NCBI GenBank assembly: GCA_002255905.1
Contig: NKIN01000002.1
Coordinates: forward strand, 496,001 to 560,000
Direction: 5' to 3'
From: Burkholderiales bacterium PBB1
GTDB lineage: Bacteria > Pseudomonadota > Gammaproteobacteria > Burkholderiales > Burkholderiaceae_C
Length of the DNA: 64,000 nucleotides
The notes below the pieces were generated by a model that was given only the letters and a program-made list of their open reading frames with translations, did no database searches and was not told where the DNA came from. Position numbers and translations under genes: made by a program. Shown piece after piece: positions 58,049 to 64,000 of the stretch (the first letter of the stretch is position 1; the number at the start of each line of letters is the position of its first letter).

Positions 58049-58501
58049 ATGTACGAATCGATCCTGACCCATCCGAACCACCTGTTCGGTCAGTTCGAGC
58101 GGCTGCGTCGTGAACTCGATGACGTGTTTGGCGTCTCGGGTCTGCCCACCAGTATCCGCTCGGTCGCCCCCGGAACCCTGCCGGCGGTCAACGTGGGCCG
58201 CACGCCCACCAGTGTCGAAATCTATGCGTTCGCTCCTGGGCTGGACGCTTCCAAGATCGAGGTCACGCTCGATCGGGGCGTGCTGCGCATTTCCGGCGAG
58301 CGTGCCTCGGGGATCCCGACAGACGACCCCAAGGTTCAGGTTTACACCCGCGAGCGCAGCAGTGGCAGCTTCACACGTGCCATCTCGCTGCCCGACGATG
58401 TCGATCCGGGGCACGTCCACGCCAGCTACCGAGACGGTGTGCTGCAAGTCAGCGTGGCCCGCCGCGAGTCTGCCCAACCCAAGCGCATCACAGTGCAGTG
58501 A
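58049..58501 (+). CDS. Small heat-shock protein Hsp20, copy 1
   Basis: Cytosolic ATP-independent holdase, 150 aa. The alpha-crystallin domain is residues about 50-140 (PAVNVGRTPTSVEIYAFAPGLDASKIEV, GVLRISGER, RSSGSFTRAISLPDDVD, ASYRDGVLQVSV), and the C-terminal ITV is the I-x-I/V motif for oligomer assembly. ATG 58049 has a strong GGAGGA. First gene of three consecutive hsp20 genes behind the sigma-32 promoter. Confidence 0.95.
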   Translation: MYESILTHPNHLFGQFERLRRELDDVFGVSGLPTSIRSVAPGTLPAVNVGRTPTSVEIYAFAPGLDASKIEVTLDRGVLRISGERASGIPTDDPKVQVYTRERSSGSFTRAISLPDDVDPGHVHASYRDGVLQVSVARRESAQPKRITVQ

Positions 58502-58529
58502 CGCGCCCGACGCCCGAGGAGAAATCATC

Positions 58530-58922
58530 ATGAGCGACAACAACTCCATCACCCGTGCCGCAACCGACGCACACGCCGATCAGGAGCCTCAGCGTGCCGT
58601 GTTGCCTGCGGTCGACGTGTTCGAAGACGCCGCAGGCATCACGCTGCTGGCCGACATGCCTGGCGTGACCAAGGACCTGCTGGACCTGAAGATCGAAGGC
58701 GATGCGTTGCTGATCGAGGGTGCCGTACGGCCCCTGACACCCGAAGGACTGGAAGCGGTCTATGCCGAGGTGCGCGTGCCCCGTTTTCGCCGCAGCTTCA
58801 CGCTGAGCCGTGAACTGGACACGGCGCGCATCGAAGCCAACCTGAAGGACGGGGTGCTGACGTTGCGCATACCCAAGCAGGCACACGCCCAGCCGCGTCG
58901 GATCCCCGTTTCGGCGGGGTGA
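58530..58922 (+). CDS. Small heat-shock protein Hsp20, copy 2
   Basis: 130 aa, second of three. Short N-terminal arm (about 25 residues), then the alpha-crystallin domain (PAVDVFEDAAGITLLADMPGV, DALLIEGAV, RFRRSFTLSRELD, ANLKDGVLTLRIPKQ) and the I-x-V motif in RRIPVSAG. Clearly a different class from copy 1, so the two could form mixed oligomers as known Hsp20 pairs do. AGGAG precedes ATG 58530, 28 bases after copy 1. Confidence 0.95.
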   Translation: MSDNNSITRAATDAHADQEPQRAVLPAVDVFEDAAGITLLADMPGVTKDLLDLKIEGDALLIEGAVRPLTPEGLEAVYAEVRVPRFRRSFTLSRELDTARIEANLKDGVLTLRIPKQAHAQPRRIPVSAG

Positions 58923-58969
58923 GCGCAGCGGCAGGCGCGACCTGAGGCGAACTTTCGAAAGGAAGAACC

Positions 58970-59494
58970 ATGACCAAGCTTGCAGAGCAATTCAAGCAGG
59001 GCGCGGATCAGGCCTGGGAGTCGCTGGCAGAAGGCTGGCGTGAACTCGGTGCCCGCGCCAGCGGCGCGCTGACGCGGTTCCGGCCCGCGCAGTCCGCGAC
59101 GGAGAAGTCGATCTCACCAACGGGTGCCGACGAGCGAGACCACGGCCCCGTGTCTTTTGGCAGGTGGGCATTCATGGCCGCAGATGTCTTCGATGACGAC
59201 GACACCGTGATCGTGCGCATCGAGGCACCCGGCCTGCGGCGAGAAGACTTCAACATCGAGCTGCACGGCGACACGCTCAGCGTGTGGGGCGAAAAGCGAT
59301 CGGACCGCGAAATCACGCGCGGGCGTTACAGCGTGGTGCAGTGCGCCTACGGCAGCTTCCGTCGCGAGGTGGTACTGCCCGCCGCGGTACAGGCCGACAA
59401 GACGAAGGCCCATTACCGCGATGGTGTGCTGCGCATCGAACTGCCCAAGACCGACGCGGCGCGCGCGCGGCGCATCGCCGTCACCGCGGGCTGA
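58970..59494 (+). CDS. Small heat-shock protein Hsp20, copy 3
   Basis: 174 aa, third and longest of the run. The N-terminal arm is extended (residues 1-65, an amphipathic AEQFKQGADQAWESLAEGWR helix and a disordered part), then the alpha-crystallin domain (MAADVFDDDDTVIVRIEAPGLRR, DTLSVWGEKR, AYGSFRREVVLPAAV, AHYRDGVLRIELPK) and RRIAV at the end. AAAGGAAG precedes ATG 58970. A strong hairpin follows within 25 bases. Confidence 0.94.
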   Translation: MTKLAEQFKQGADQAWESLAEGWRELGARASGALTRFRPAQSATEKSISPTGADERDHGPVSFGRWAFMAADVFDDDDTVIVRIEAPGLRREDFNIELHGDTLSVWGEKRSDREITRGRYSVVQCAYGSFRREVVLPAAVQADKTKAHYRDGVLRIELPKTDAARARRIAVTAG

Positions 59495-59516
59495 CTGTCC
59501 GGAATGACGTTCCCCG

Positions 59517-59539
59517 GCCCGGCCCCGGCTGGGCCGGGC
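59517..59539 (+). terminator. Hairpin after the hsp20 operon
   Basis: GCCCGGCCC-CGGCT-GGGCCGGGC is a perfect 9-bp stem with a 5-base loop, followed by ATCTCATTTT. The T-rich tail is short, but position after the third hsp20 gene makes it a likely terminator. It argues that coding of the next gene starts downstream of it. Confidence 0.6.
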
Positions 59540-59572
59540 ATCTCATTTTGTCCACCAGACCTTCCGATCGCT

Positions 59573-60085
59573 GTGGTGTCGCCCAACCCTTCCACATCGA
59601 ACGAGCGCCCGACAGCGCTGACCGAGTTCCGGCTCCAATGGCGCCTGATGAATGCGTACGAGCGCTTCGAACAGCTGGTCGTGCTGGCGCTGAGTCTGAT
59701 CATTGCGGGCATCATCTTGATGGCGCTGCTGCAGCTGTATCGCCGGGTGGTGCCGTTGTTGATCGGCGGCGCGATCGACCCGCTTGACCACGAGGTGTTC
59801 CAGTCGCTGTTCGGTGCCATCTTCACCGTGCTCATCGCGATGGAGTTCAAGCACTCGATCGTCCGCGCGGCACTGCGCCGGGAAAGCATCGTTCAGGTTC
59901 GCACCGTGCTGTTGATCGCCTTGCTCGCGATCAGCCGGAAGTTCGTCATCCTCGATGCGTCCAGCACGCCAGCATCGACGATTGCCGCGCTGGCCATCGT
60001 CACACTGGTGCTCGGCATCGTGTGCTGGCTGTTGCGTGAGCCGACACCCAGATCCGACCAGGCAGAGCCCTCCCAAGCGCATTGA
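59573..60085 (+). CDS. PsiE-family phosphate-starvation-inducible membrane protein
   Basis: About 170 aa with four membrane helices (LVVLALSLIIAGIILMALLQLY, VFQSLFGAIFTVLIAMEFKHSIV, TVLLIALLAISRKFVIL, TIAALAIVTLVLGIVCWLL). YERFEQ ahead of helix 1 and FGAIFTVLIAMEFKHSI and ARKFVILD-like ISRKFVILDAS mark the PsiE family, of unknown function. Start is uncertain: GTG 59573 gives an N-terminal arm of usual size; ATG 59648 gives 145 aa. A frame to 59504 would run through a hairpin. Not clearly co-transcribed with hsp20. Confidence 0.82.
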   Translation: MVSPNPSTSNERPTALTEFRLQWRLMNAYERFEQLVVLALSLIIAGIILMALLQLYRRVVPLLIGGAIDPLDHEVFQSLFGAIFTVLIAMEFKHSIVRAALRRESIVQVRTVLLIALLAISRKFVILDASSTPASTIAALAIVTLVLGIVCWLLREPTPRSDQAEPSQAH

Positions 60086-60152
60086 TTACCATGCGCGCGC
60101 CGTGTCGCTGGAATCTCCAAGATCGGTCCAGTCCCAATCGCCCCGATCGACC

Positions 60153-61184
60153 ATGACGATGTCTCCGCATTCCCTTCCAGCCCCAAACCCGTGGCGTCTG
60201 TCCATTGCGCCGATGATGGAATGGACTGACCGGCACTGCCGCGTCTTTCACCGACTGCTCACACGGCGCACACGGCTGTACACCGAGATGGTGACCACGG
60301 GTGCGCTGATCCATGGCGATGTGGCTCGTCACCTCGACTTCAGCGCCGAAGAACACCCGGTGGCCTTGCAACTCGGTGGCAGCGAGCCGGCTGACCTGGC
60401 GCATGGCGCGCGGCTGGCCGAGCAATGGGGTTACGACGAGGTGAACCTCAATTGCGGTTGCCCGAGCGAGCGAGTGCAGCGCGGCGCGTTCGGTGCCTGC
60501 CTGATGGCCGAACCGGCGCTGGTGGCCGACGGCGTGAAGGCGATGCGCGATGCCGTGTCGATCCCGGTCACGGTGAAGCATCGCATCGGCATCGATCGCA
60601 GCGAAAGCTATGACTTCGTCAGGGACTTCGTCGGCGCCGTGGCCGACGCTGGCTGTGCGGTGTTCATCGTCCATGCGCGCAATGCCTGGCTGAAAGGCTT
60701 GTCGCCGAAGGAAAACCGCGAGGTGCCGCCGCTGCGCTACGAGACGGTCTATCGACTCAAGCGAGACTTTCCGGCACTCACCATCGTGCTCAACGGCGGG
60801 GTGACCACCGACGAGCAGATCACCGAGCACCTGCAACACGTCGATGGCGTGATGCTGGGCCGTGAGGCCTACCACCGGCCCTGGTGGCTGGCAGGATGGG
60901 ACGAGCGGCACTTTGGCGATGCGCCATCGGGTTTGGGCCGCGACGAGGTCGAGGCGGCGATGGTCGCTTACATGAACCGTCTGGTGGCGCAGGGCGAGCC
61001 GTGGTCACGCGCTTCGCGGCACATGCTGGGGCTGTGGAGCGGTACGCCGGGCGCACGGCATCGGCGACAAGTGTGGTCCGATCATCGGCGCAAGGGAGAC
61101 ACCCCTGCTGCGGTGTCGAGTGCCGCGCGATCAGCAACAGCCGCTGGCGAGGCACTCCGCCCGGTCGGGCACACAGAGGTCTGA
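60153..61184 (+). CDS. dusA: tRNA-dihydrouridine(20/20a) synthase DusA
   Basis: FMN enzyme that reduces uridines 20 and 20a in the tRNA D loop. 343 aa. APMMEWTDRHCRVFHRLL, YTEMVTTGALIHGD, NLNCGCPSERVQRGAFGACLM (catalytic Cys103), VKHRIGID and FIVHARNAWLKGLSPKENREVPPLRYE are the DusA-type signatures, the last distinguishing it from DusB and DusC. ATG 60153 is chosen by homology. The extra C-terminal 30 residues are basic and Ala-rich. The 3' end overlaps the convergent small gene by 54 bases. Confidence 0.93.
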   Translation: MTMSPHSLPAPNPWRLSIAPMMEWTDRHCRVFHRLLTRRTRLYTEMVTTGALIHGDVARHLDFSAEEHPVALQLGGSEPADLAHGARLAEQWGYDEVNLNCGCPSERVQRGAFGACLMAEPALVADGVKAMRDAVSIPVTVKHRIGIDRSESYDFVRDFVGAVADAGCAVFIVHARNAWLKGLSPKENREVPPLRYETVYRLKRDFPALTIVLNGGVTTDEQITEHLQHVDGVMLGREAYHRPWWLAGWDERHFGDAPSGLGRDEVEAAMVAYMNRLVAQGEPWSRASRHMLGLWSGTPGARHRRQVWSDHRRKGDTPAAVSSAARSATAAGEALRPVGHTEV

Positions 61185-61421
61185 GGCCAGCAGGACCACC
61201 GGCTGTCGAGCGCCTGCTTCGACCCGGCGGGCGATGGCCGCGGCAATCTCGGATCGGTGTTCCGAGACGACGGTGCGCATGTCGGCGGACGATTCGTCGA
61301 TCCCGCCGTACCGCGCGCTCAGCGCTGCATGCGAAATGAATGCCGTGACGGTTTGCGGTCCAACGTCGGCATCGAAGCGCAGGACGGCGGTGTGTGTCGC
61401 GTCGTGTGAGCGCAGTGTCAT
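61131..61421 (-). CDS. DUF1488-like small protein with Cys-rich tail
   Basis: 96 aa. The pattern TAVLRFDADVGPQTVTAFIS followed by HAALSARYG and later EHRSEIAAAIARRVEAGARQPVVLLASDL resembles the DUF1488 family, whose function is not known. The last residues CVPDRAECLASGCC carry four Cys, unusual for the family. ATG 61421 follows GGGGGAT; an upstream in-frame ATG (61505) is less likely. It overlaps the end of dusA by 54 bases on the other strand, so part of the tail may be an artefact of a late stop. Real gene likely but not certain. Confidence 0.6.
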   Translation of the reverse strand: MTLRSHDATHTAVLRFDADVGPQTVTAFISHAALSARYGGIDESSADMRTVVSEHRSEIAAAIARRVEAGARQPVVLLASDLCVPDRAECLASGCC

Positions 61422-61566
61422 GGCATCGATCCCCCATTTTTGGAGTGGATGGATGAGCCCGACTACGCACGCGCCATTCGGCGCGACACAGGCTCGATTG
61501 AGCACATCCGGAAATTAGCGCACCCGCGGGGCACGTGTCGGGGGTGATTACCCTGAGCGGTGGCGC

Positions 61567-62958
61567 TCAGAACGCGTCGGCATAGCGCGCCATCTCCCAG
61601 GGGCTGACATGCCGCGCGTAGTCCGTCCATTCAGCGCGCTTCAGGCGCAGGAATTCGCGCGACAGCGTGTCGCCGAGGGCACCGCAGATGACGCTGTCGC
61701 CCTCCAGCGCATCGAGGGCTGCTGCCAGGCTTTGCGGCAGCACCGCGATGCCTCGGTCGCGTATCTGCGGCAGGCTCAGCTGGAACAGGTCGTCGGTGCA
61801 GGCCGGGCCGGGATCGAGCGCGCGATCGATGCCGTCGAGGCCGGCAGCGATCAGCGCGGCGGTGGCCAGATACGGGTTGGCCGAGGCATCGGGCACACGC
61901 CATTCGATGCGGCCCTTCAGCGTGCGGATCAAGGCCGTGCGGTTGTTCGGCCCATGCGCCACATAGGCCGGTGCCCAGGTCGTGCCGGTGATCGACTCTC
62001 CCACGGTCAATCGCTTGTAGCTGTTGACCGTGGGCGCTGCGATGGCGCACAGCGCGTCGGCGTGGTGCAGCACGCCGGCCGTGAACTGACGGCCGAGCAA
62101 GGACAGATCTTGCGACGCGTCGTCGAACACGCAGCGCGCATCGAGCGCGGTACGGCCTGCGCCCGTGGCGCTCCACAGCGACACATGGAAATGCATGCCG
62201 CTGCCGGGCTGATTGGCAAACGGCTTGGGCATCATCGAGAACACCATGCCGTGCTGCTCCGCCAGCGCCTGAGCGGCCAGCTTGAACAGCATCAGGTGAT
62301 CGGCGCTGGCGAGCGCGTCGGCATGGTGGAAGTTCAGCTCGTACTGGCCGTGTGCGTCCTCGTGGTCGATCTGAAACACGTCGAGACCGCAGCGGGTCAG
62401 GCCGTCGGCCAACTGATGCAGGAACTCGCGCTGGCGCGGAAGGCTTTTCAGGTCATAAGACGGCTTGTCGAGCCGGTCGTGCGGGTCGGCGGGCTCGAAG
62501 CCGTCAGCCGTGCGGCGGAGCAGGAAGAACTCGGGTTCGATGCCAGTGCGCAAAGCCCAGCCGCGTTCGGCCAGGCGTGCGATCTGCCGCTTCAACACCT
62601 GACGCGGGCAGGCGTCGAAGGGCTCGCCTGCCACGTAGCCGTCGCACACCACACGCGCGATGCCGGGTAACCACGGAAGAGCGCAGGGCAGGGCGCCGAG
62701 CGAACTCATCTGCCCACGGCCGTAATACTCGGCGCGCGGCCCGGTGCGCGGCAGGCCGGTGCCCCAGATCGACGGGCCGGCGAAACCGACGCCTTCGGTC
62801 ATCAGCAATTCCAGCTGGTTCAACGGCACCAGCTTGCCACGCGCGACGCCGTGCACGTCGGTGAACTGCGCCAGCAGGCTGTGTACGCCGTCGGCGGCGA
62901 GGCGCTCGCGCAGGGTCTGAAAGGTGGCAGGCGTGATGTCGGCCGCGGGCGCTTTCAT
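61567..62958 (-). CDS. Glutamine-synthetase-family ligase (gamma-glutamylation type)
   Basis: 463 aa member of the glutamine synthetase fold, type III/GlnA3-like. Active-site blocks: EPEFFLL (Glu, metal), QIDHEDAHGQYELNFHHAD (Glu and His), GSGMHFHVSLW, NSYKRL, PNNRTALIR and RIEWRVPDASANPYLAT. The adenylylation Tyr of GlnA was not found. Beside gabT and facing the same way, it is more likely to glutamylate an amine such as putrescine or another monoamine than to make glutamine; inference only. ATG 62958 is preferred, and ATG 62982 overlapping gabT is also possible. Confidence 0.85.
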   Translation of the reverse strand: MKAPAADITPATFQTLRERLAADGVHSLLAQFTDVHGVARGKLVPLNQLELLMTEGVGFAGPSIWGTGLPRTGPRAEYYGRGQMSSLGALPCALPWLPGIARVVCDGYVAGEPFDACPRQVLKRQIARLAERGWALRTGIEPEFFLLRRTADGFEPADPHDRLDKPSYDLKSLPRQREFLHQLADGLTRCGLDVFQIDHEDAHGQYELNFHHADALASADHLMLFKLAAQALAEQHGMVFSMMPKPFANQPGSGMHFHVSLWSATGAGRTALDARCVFDDASQDLSLLGRQFTAGVLHHADALCAIAAPTVNSYKRLTVGESITGTTWAPAYVAHGPNNRTALIRTLKGRIEWRVPDASANPYLATAALIAAGLDGIDRALDPGPACTDDLFQLSLPQIRDRGIAVLPQSLAAALDALEGDSVICGALGDTLSREFLRLKRAEWTDYARHVSPWEMARYADAF

Positions 62959-62962
62959 GGCC

Positions 62963-64000
62963 TCACGCGGGCCGGACGGCATCACGCAACGCCGCGGTCA
63001 GCATGTCCAGCGCTTCGTCGAAATGCGCCGTCGGGATCGTCAGCGGGAACATGAATCGCACGACATTGCCGTAGACCCCGCAGGTCAGCAAGATCAGCCC
63101 GCGCTTCAAGGCGGCGGTCTGCACGCGCTTGGTGAAATCGGCATCGGGCTCGTCGGTACCCGCCCGATTGAATTCAACGGCGACCATGCCGCCCAACCCG
63201 CGCACGTCGGCGATCTGCGCCACCTCGGCACGCAAGCCGTTCAGCAACGCCTTGAGGCGATCGCCGAACTGCTGGCCGCGTTCGGGCAGGCCTTCTTCGG
63301 CCATCACCTCGATCACCGCATGCGCCGCCGCGATTGCCACCGGGTTGCCGGCGTAGGTACCGCCCAGGCCACCGGGGTTCGGCGCGTCCATGATGTCGGC
63401 GCGGCCGGTGACCGCCGACAGCGGCAGGCCAGCGGCCAGCGATTTCGCGCTGATCAGGATGTCGGGCACCACGTCGAAGTGCTGCATCGCGAACAGCTTG
63501 CCGGTGCGGCCGAAGCCGGTCTGCACCTCGTCGGCGATCATCACGATGCCATGCTCGTCGCACAGCTCGCGCAACCATTGCACGGCGGCTGCCTGGATCA
63601 CGTTGAAGCCACCTTCGCCCTGCACCGGCTCGAAGATGATCGCCGCCACGCGGCTGGGTTCGATGTCGGCCTTGAACAGCTGATACACCGCCTTCTTGAC
63701 CTCGTCGAGGTCTGCGCAGTGGCAAGGAAATGGCACGTGGTACAGCTCGGGCGGGAAGGGGCCGAACTGCGCCTTGTAGGGCTGCACCTTGCCGGTCAGC
63801 GCCACCGCAAACAGGCTGCGCCCGTGGAAGGCCCCGCTGAATGCGATGACGCCAGCGCGCTTCGTGTGGGCGCGGGCGATCTTGATGGCGTTCTCGACCG
63901 CCTCGGCGCCGGTGCTGAACAGCGCCGTCTTCTTCGCGTGTGTGCCGGGTGTCAGCGCGTTGAGCTTTTCGGCCAGCGCAATGTAGCCCTCGTATGGCAC
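62963..64000 (-). CDS. gabT: 4-aminobutyrate aminotransferase, N terminus beyond window
   Basis: Partial: 345 residues to the stop; roughly 80 N-terminal residues lie past 64000. PLP-dependent class III aminotransferase moving the amino group of GABA (or a longer omega-amino acid) to 2-oxoglutarate. TALFSTGAEAVENAIKIAR, AFSGAFHGRSLFAVALTGK, EPVQGEGGFNV, MIADEVQTGFGRTGKLFA and DILISAKSLAAGLPLSAV (PLP Lys in the last) are the family blocks, with GGLGGTYAGNPVA. It ends just ahead of the glutamine-synthetase-like gene, so the two are an operon for amine or GABA breakdown. Confidence 0.93.
   Translation of the reverse strand: MPYEGYIALAEKLNALTPGTHAKKTALFSTGAEAVENAIKIARAHTKRAGVIAFSGAFHGRSLFAVALTGKVQPYKAQFGPFPPELYHVPFPCHCADLDEVKKAVYQLFKADIEPSRVAAIIFEPVQGEGGFNVIQAAAVQWLRELCDEHGIVMIADEVQTGFGRTGKLFAMQHFDVVPDILISAKSLAAGLPLSAVTGRADIMDAPNPGGLGGTYAGNPVAIAAAHAVIEVMAEEGLPERGQQFGDRLKALLNGLRAEVAQIADVRGLGGMVAVEFNRAGTDEPDADFTKRVQTAALKRGLILLTCGVYGNVVRFMFPLTIPTAHFDEALDMLTAALRDAVRPA

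Noticed and set aside
59504-59572. Upstream extension of the PsiE-like gene to ATG 59504
   Set aside because: That stretch is the perfect 9-bp hairpin ending the hsp20 operon and encodes Pro/Gly-rich unconserved residues.

Overview
The window is high-GC bacterial DNA packed with genes on both strands, and I read it as a member of the Betaproteobacteria, order Burkholderiales (Leptothrix/Rubrivivax/Comamonadaceae-like). The reasons are the gene order rpsB-tsf-pyrH-frr-uppS-cdsA-dxr-rseP-bamA-skp-lpxD-fabZ-lpxA-lpxB-rnhB, the order gyrA-(DUF2059)-serC-pheA-tyrA-aroA/cmk-rpsA-ihfB-lapA-lapB on the minus strand, an AroA-Cmk fusion protein, an ompA-ubiG-gph-ssrA string, and LPS genes throughout. 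The species is not determinable by eye. I saw no insertion sequence, prophage, CRISPR array, rRNA or stand-alone tRNA; this looks like chromosomal backbone with small accessory insertions.

Layout. 91-1356 (minus): D-amino-acid dehydrogenase. 1609-16751 (plus): translation factors, then isoprenoid/phospholipid precursors, RseP, the outer-membrane assembly genes bamA/skp, the lipid A pathway, RNase HII and an RNA methyltransferase; many genes overlap by 1-4 bases, so it reads as one or a few long operons, with a hairpin between rpsB and tsf. 16798-21847: a divergent photolyase/cryptochrome, a YbiB-like protein, two tandem secreted SRPBCC-fold proteins and a PAS protein with a ruined GGDEF motif. 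21893-22713 (minus): zapB-like, zapA and a 6S RNA. 22781-30904 (plus): a cobalamin riboswitch followed by btuB, cobU, btuF, btuC, btuD, cobT, cobS and cobC, a corrinoid uptake and lower-ligand assembly operon. 30997-32943: an NRAMP-family transporter that seems to start at ATT, and a DUF1345 membrane protein. 32959-35907: a zinc-ribbon methyltransferase diverging from two tandem transglutaminase-like proteins.

35891-42122 (minus) is a surface-glycan block: O-antigen ligase/polymerase-like, a sialyltransferase-like protein, a GT4 and a GT9 glycosyltransferase, and MsbA. 42145-54590 (minus) runs lapB, lapA, ihfB, rpsA, aroA-cmk, tyrA, pheA, serC, a DUF2059 protein and gyrA, joining LPS control, protein synthesis, aromatic and serine biosynthesis and DNA topology. 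A large inverted repeat separates tyrA and pheA. 54859-57364 (plus): OmpA-like protein with a clear terminator, ubiG, gph and tmRNA. 57449-61184: creA, a three-gene hsp20 operon behind a clear sigma-32 promoter, a PsiE-like membrane protein and dusA. 61131-64000 (minus): a DUF1488-like small protein, a glutamine-synthetase-like ligase and gabT, which is cut off by the window edge.

Points most worth a second look: the photolyase homologue lacking the flavin-proximal and substrate-stacking tryptophans; the sialyltransferase-like gene in the LPS block; Gln at GyrA position 83; the ATT start of the NRAMP gene; the tandem secreted SRPBCC pair beside the degenerate GGDEF protein; and the long palindrome between tyrA and pheA.
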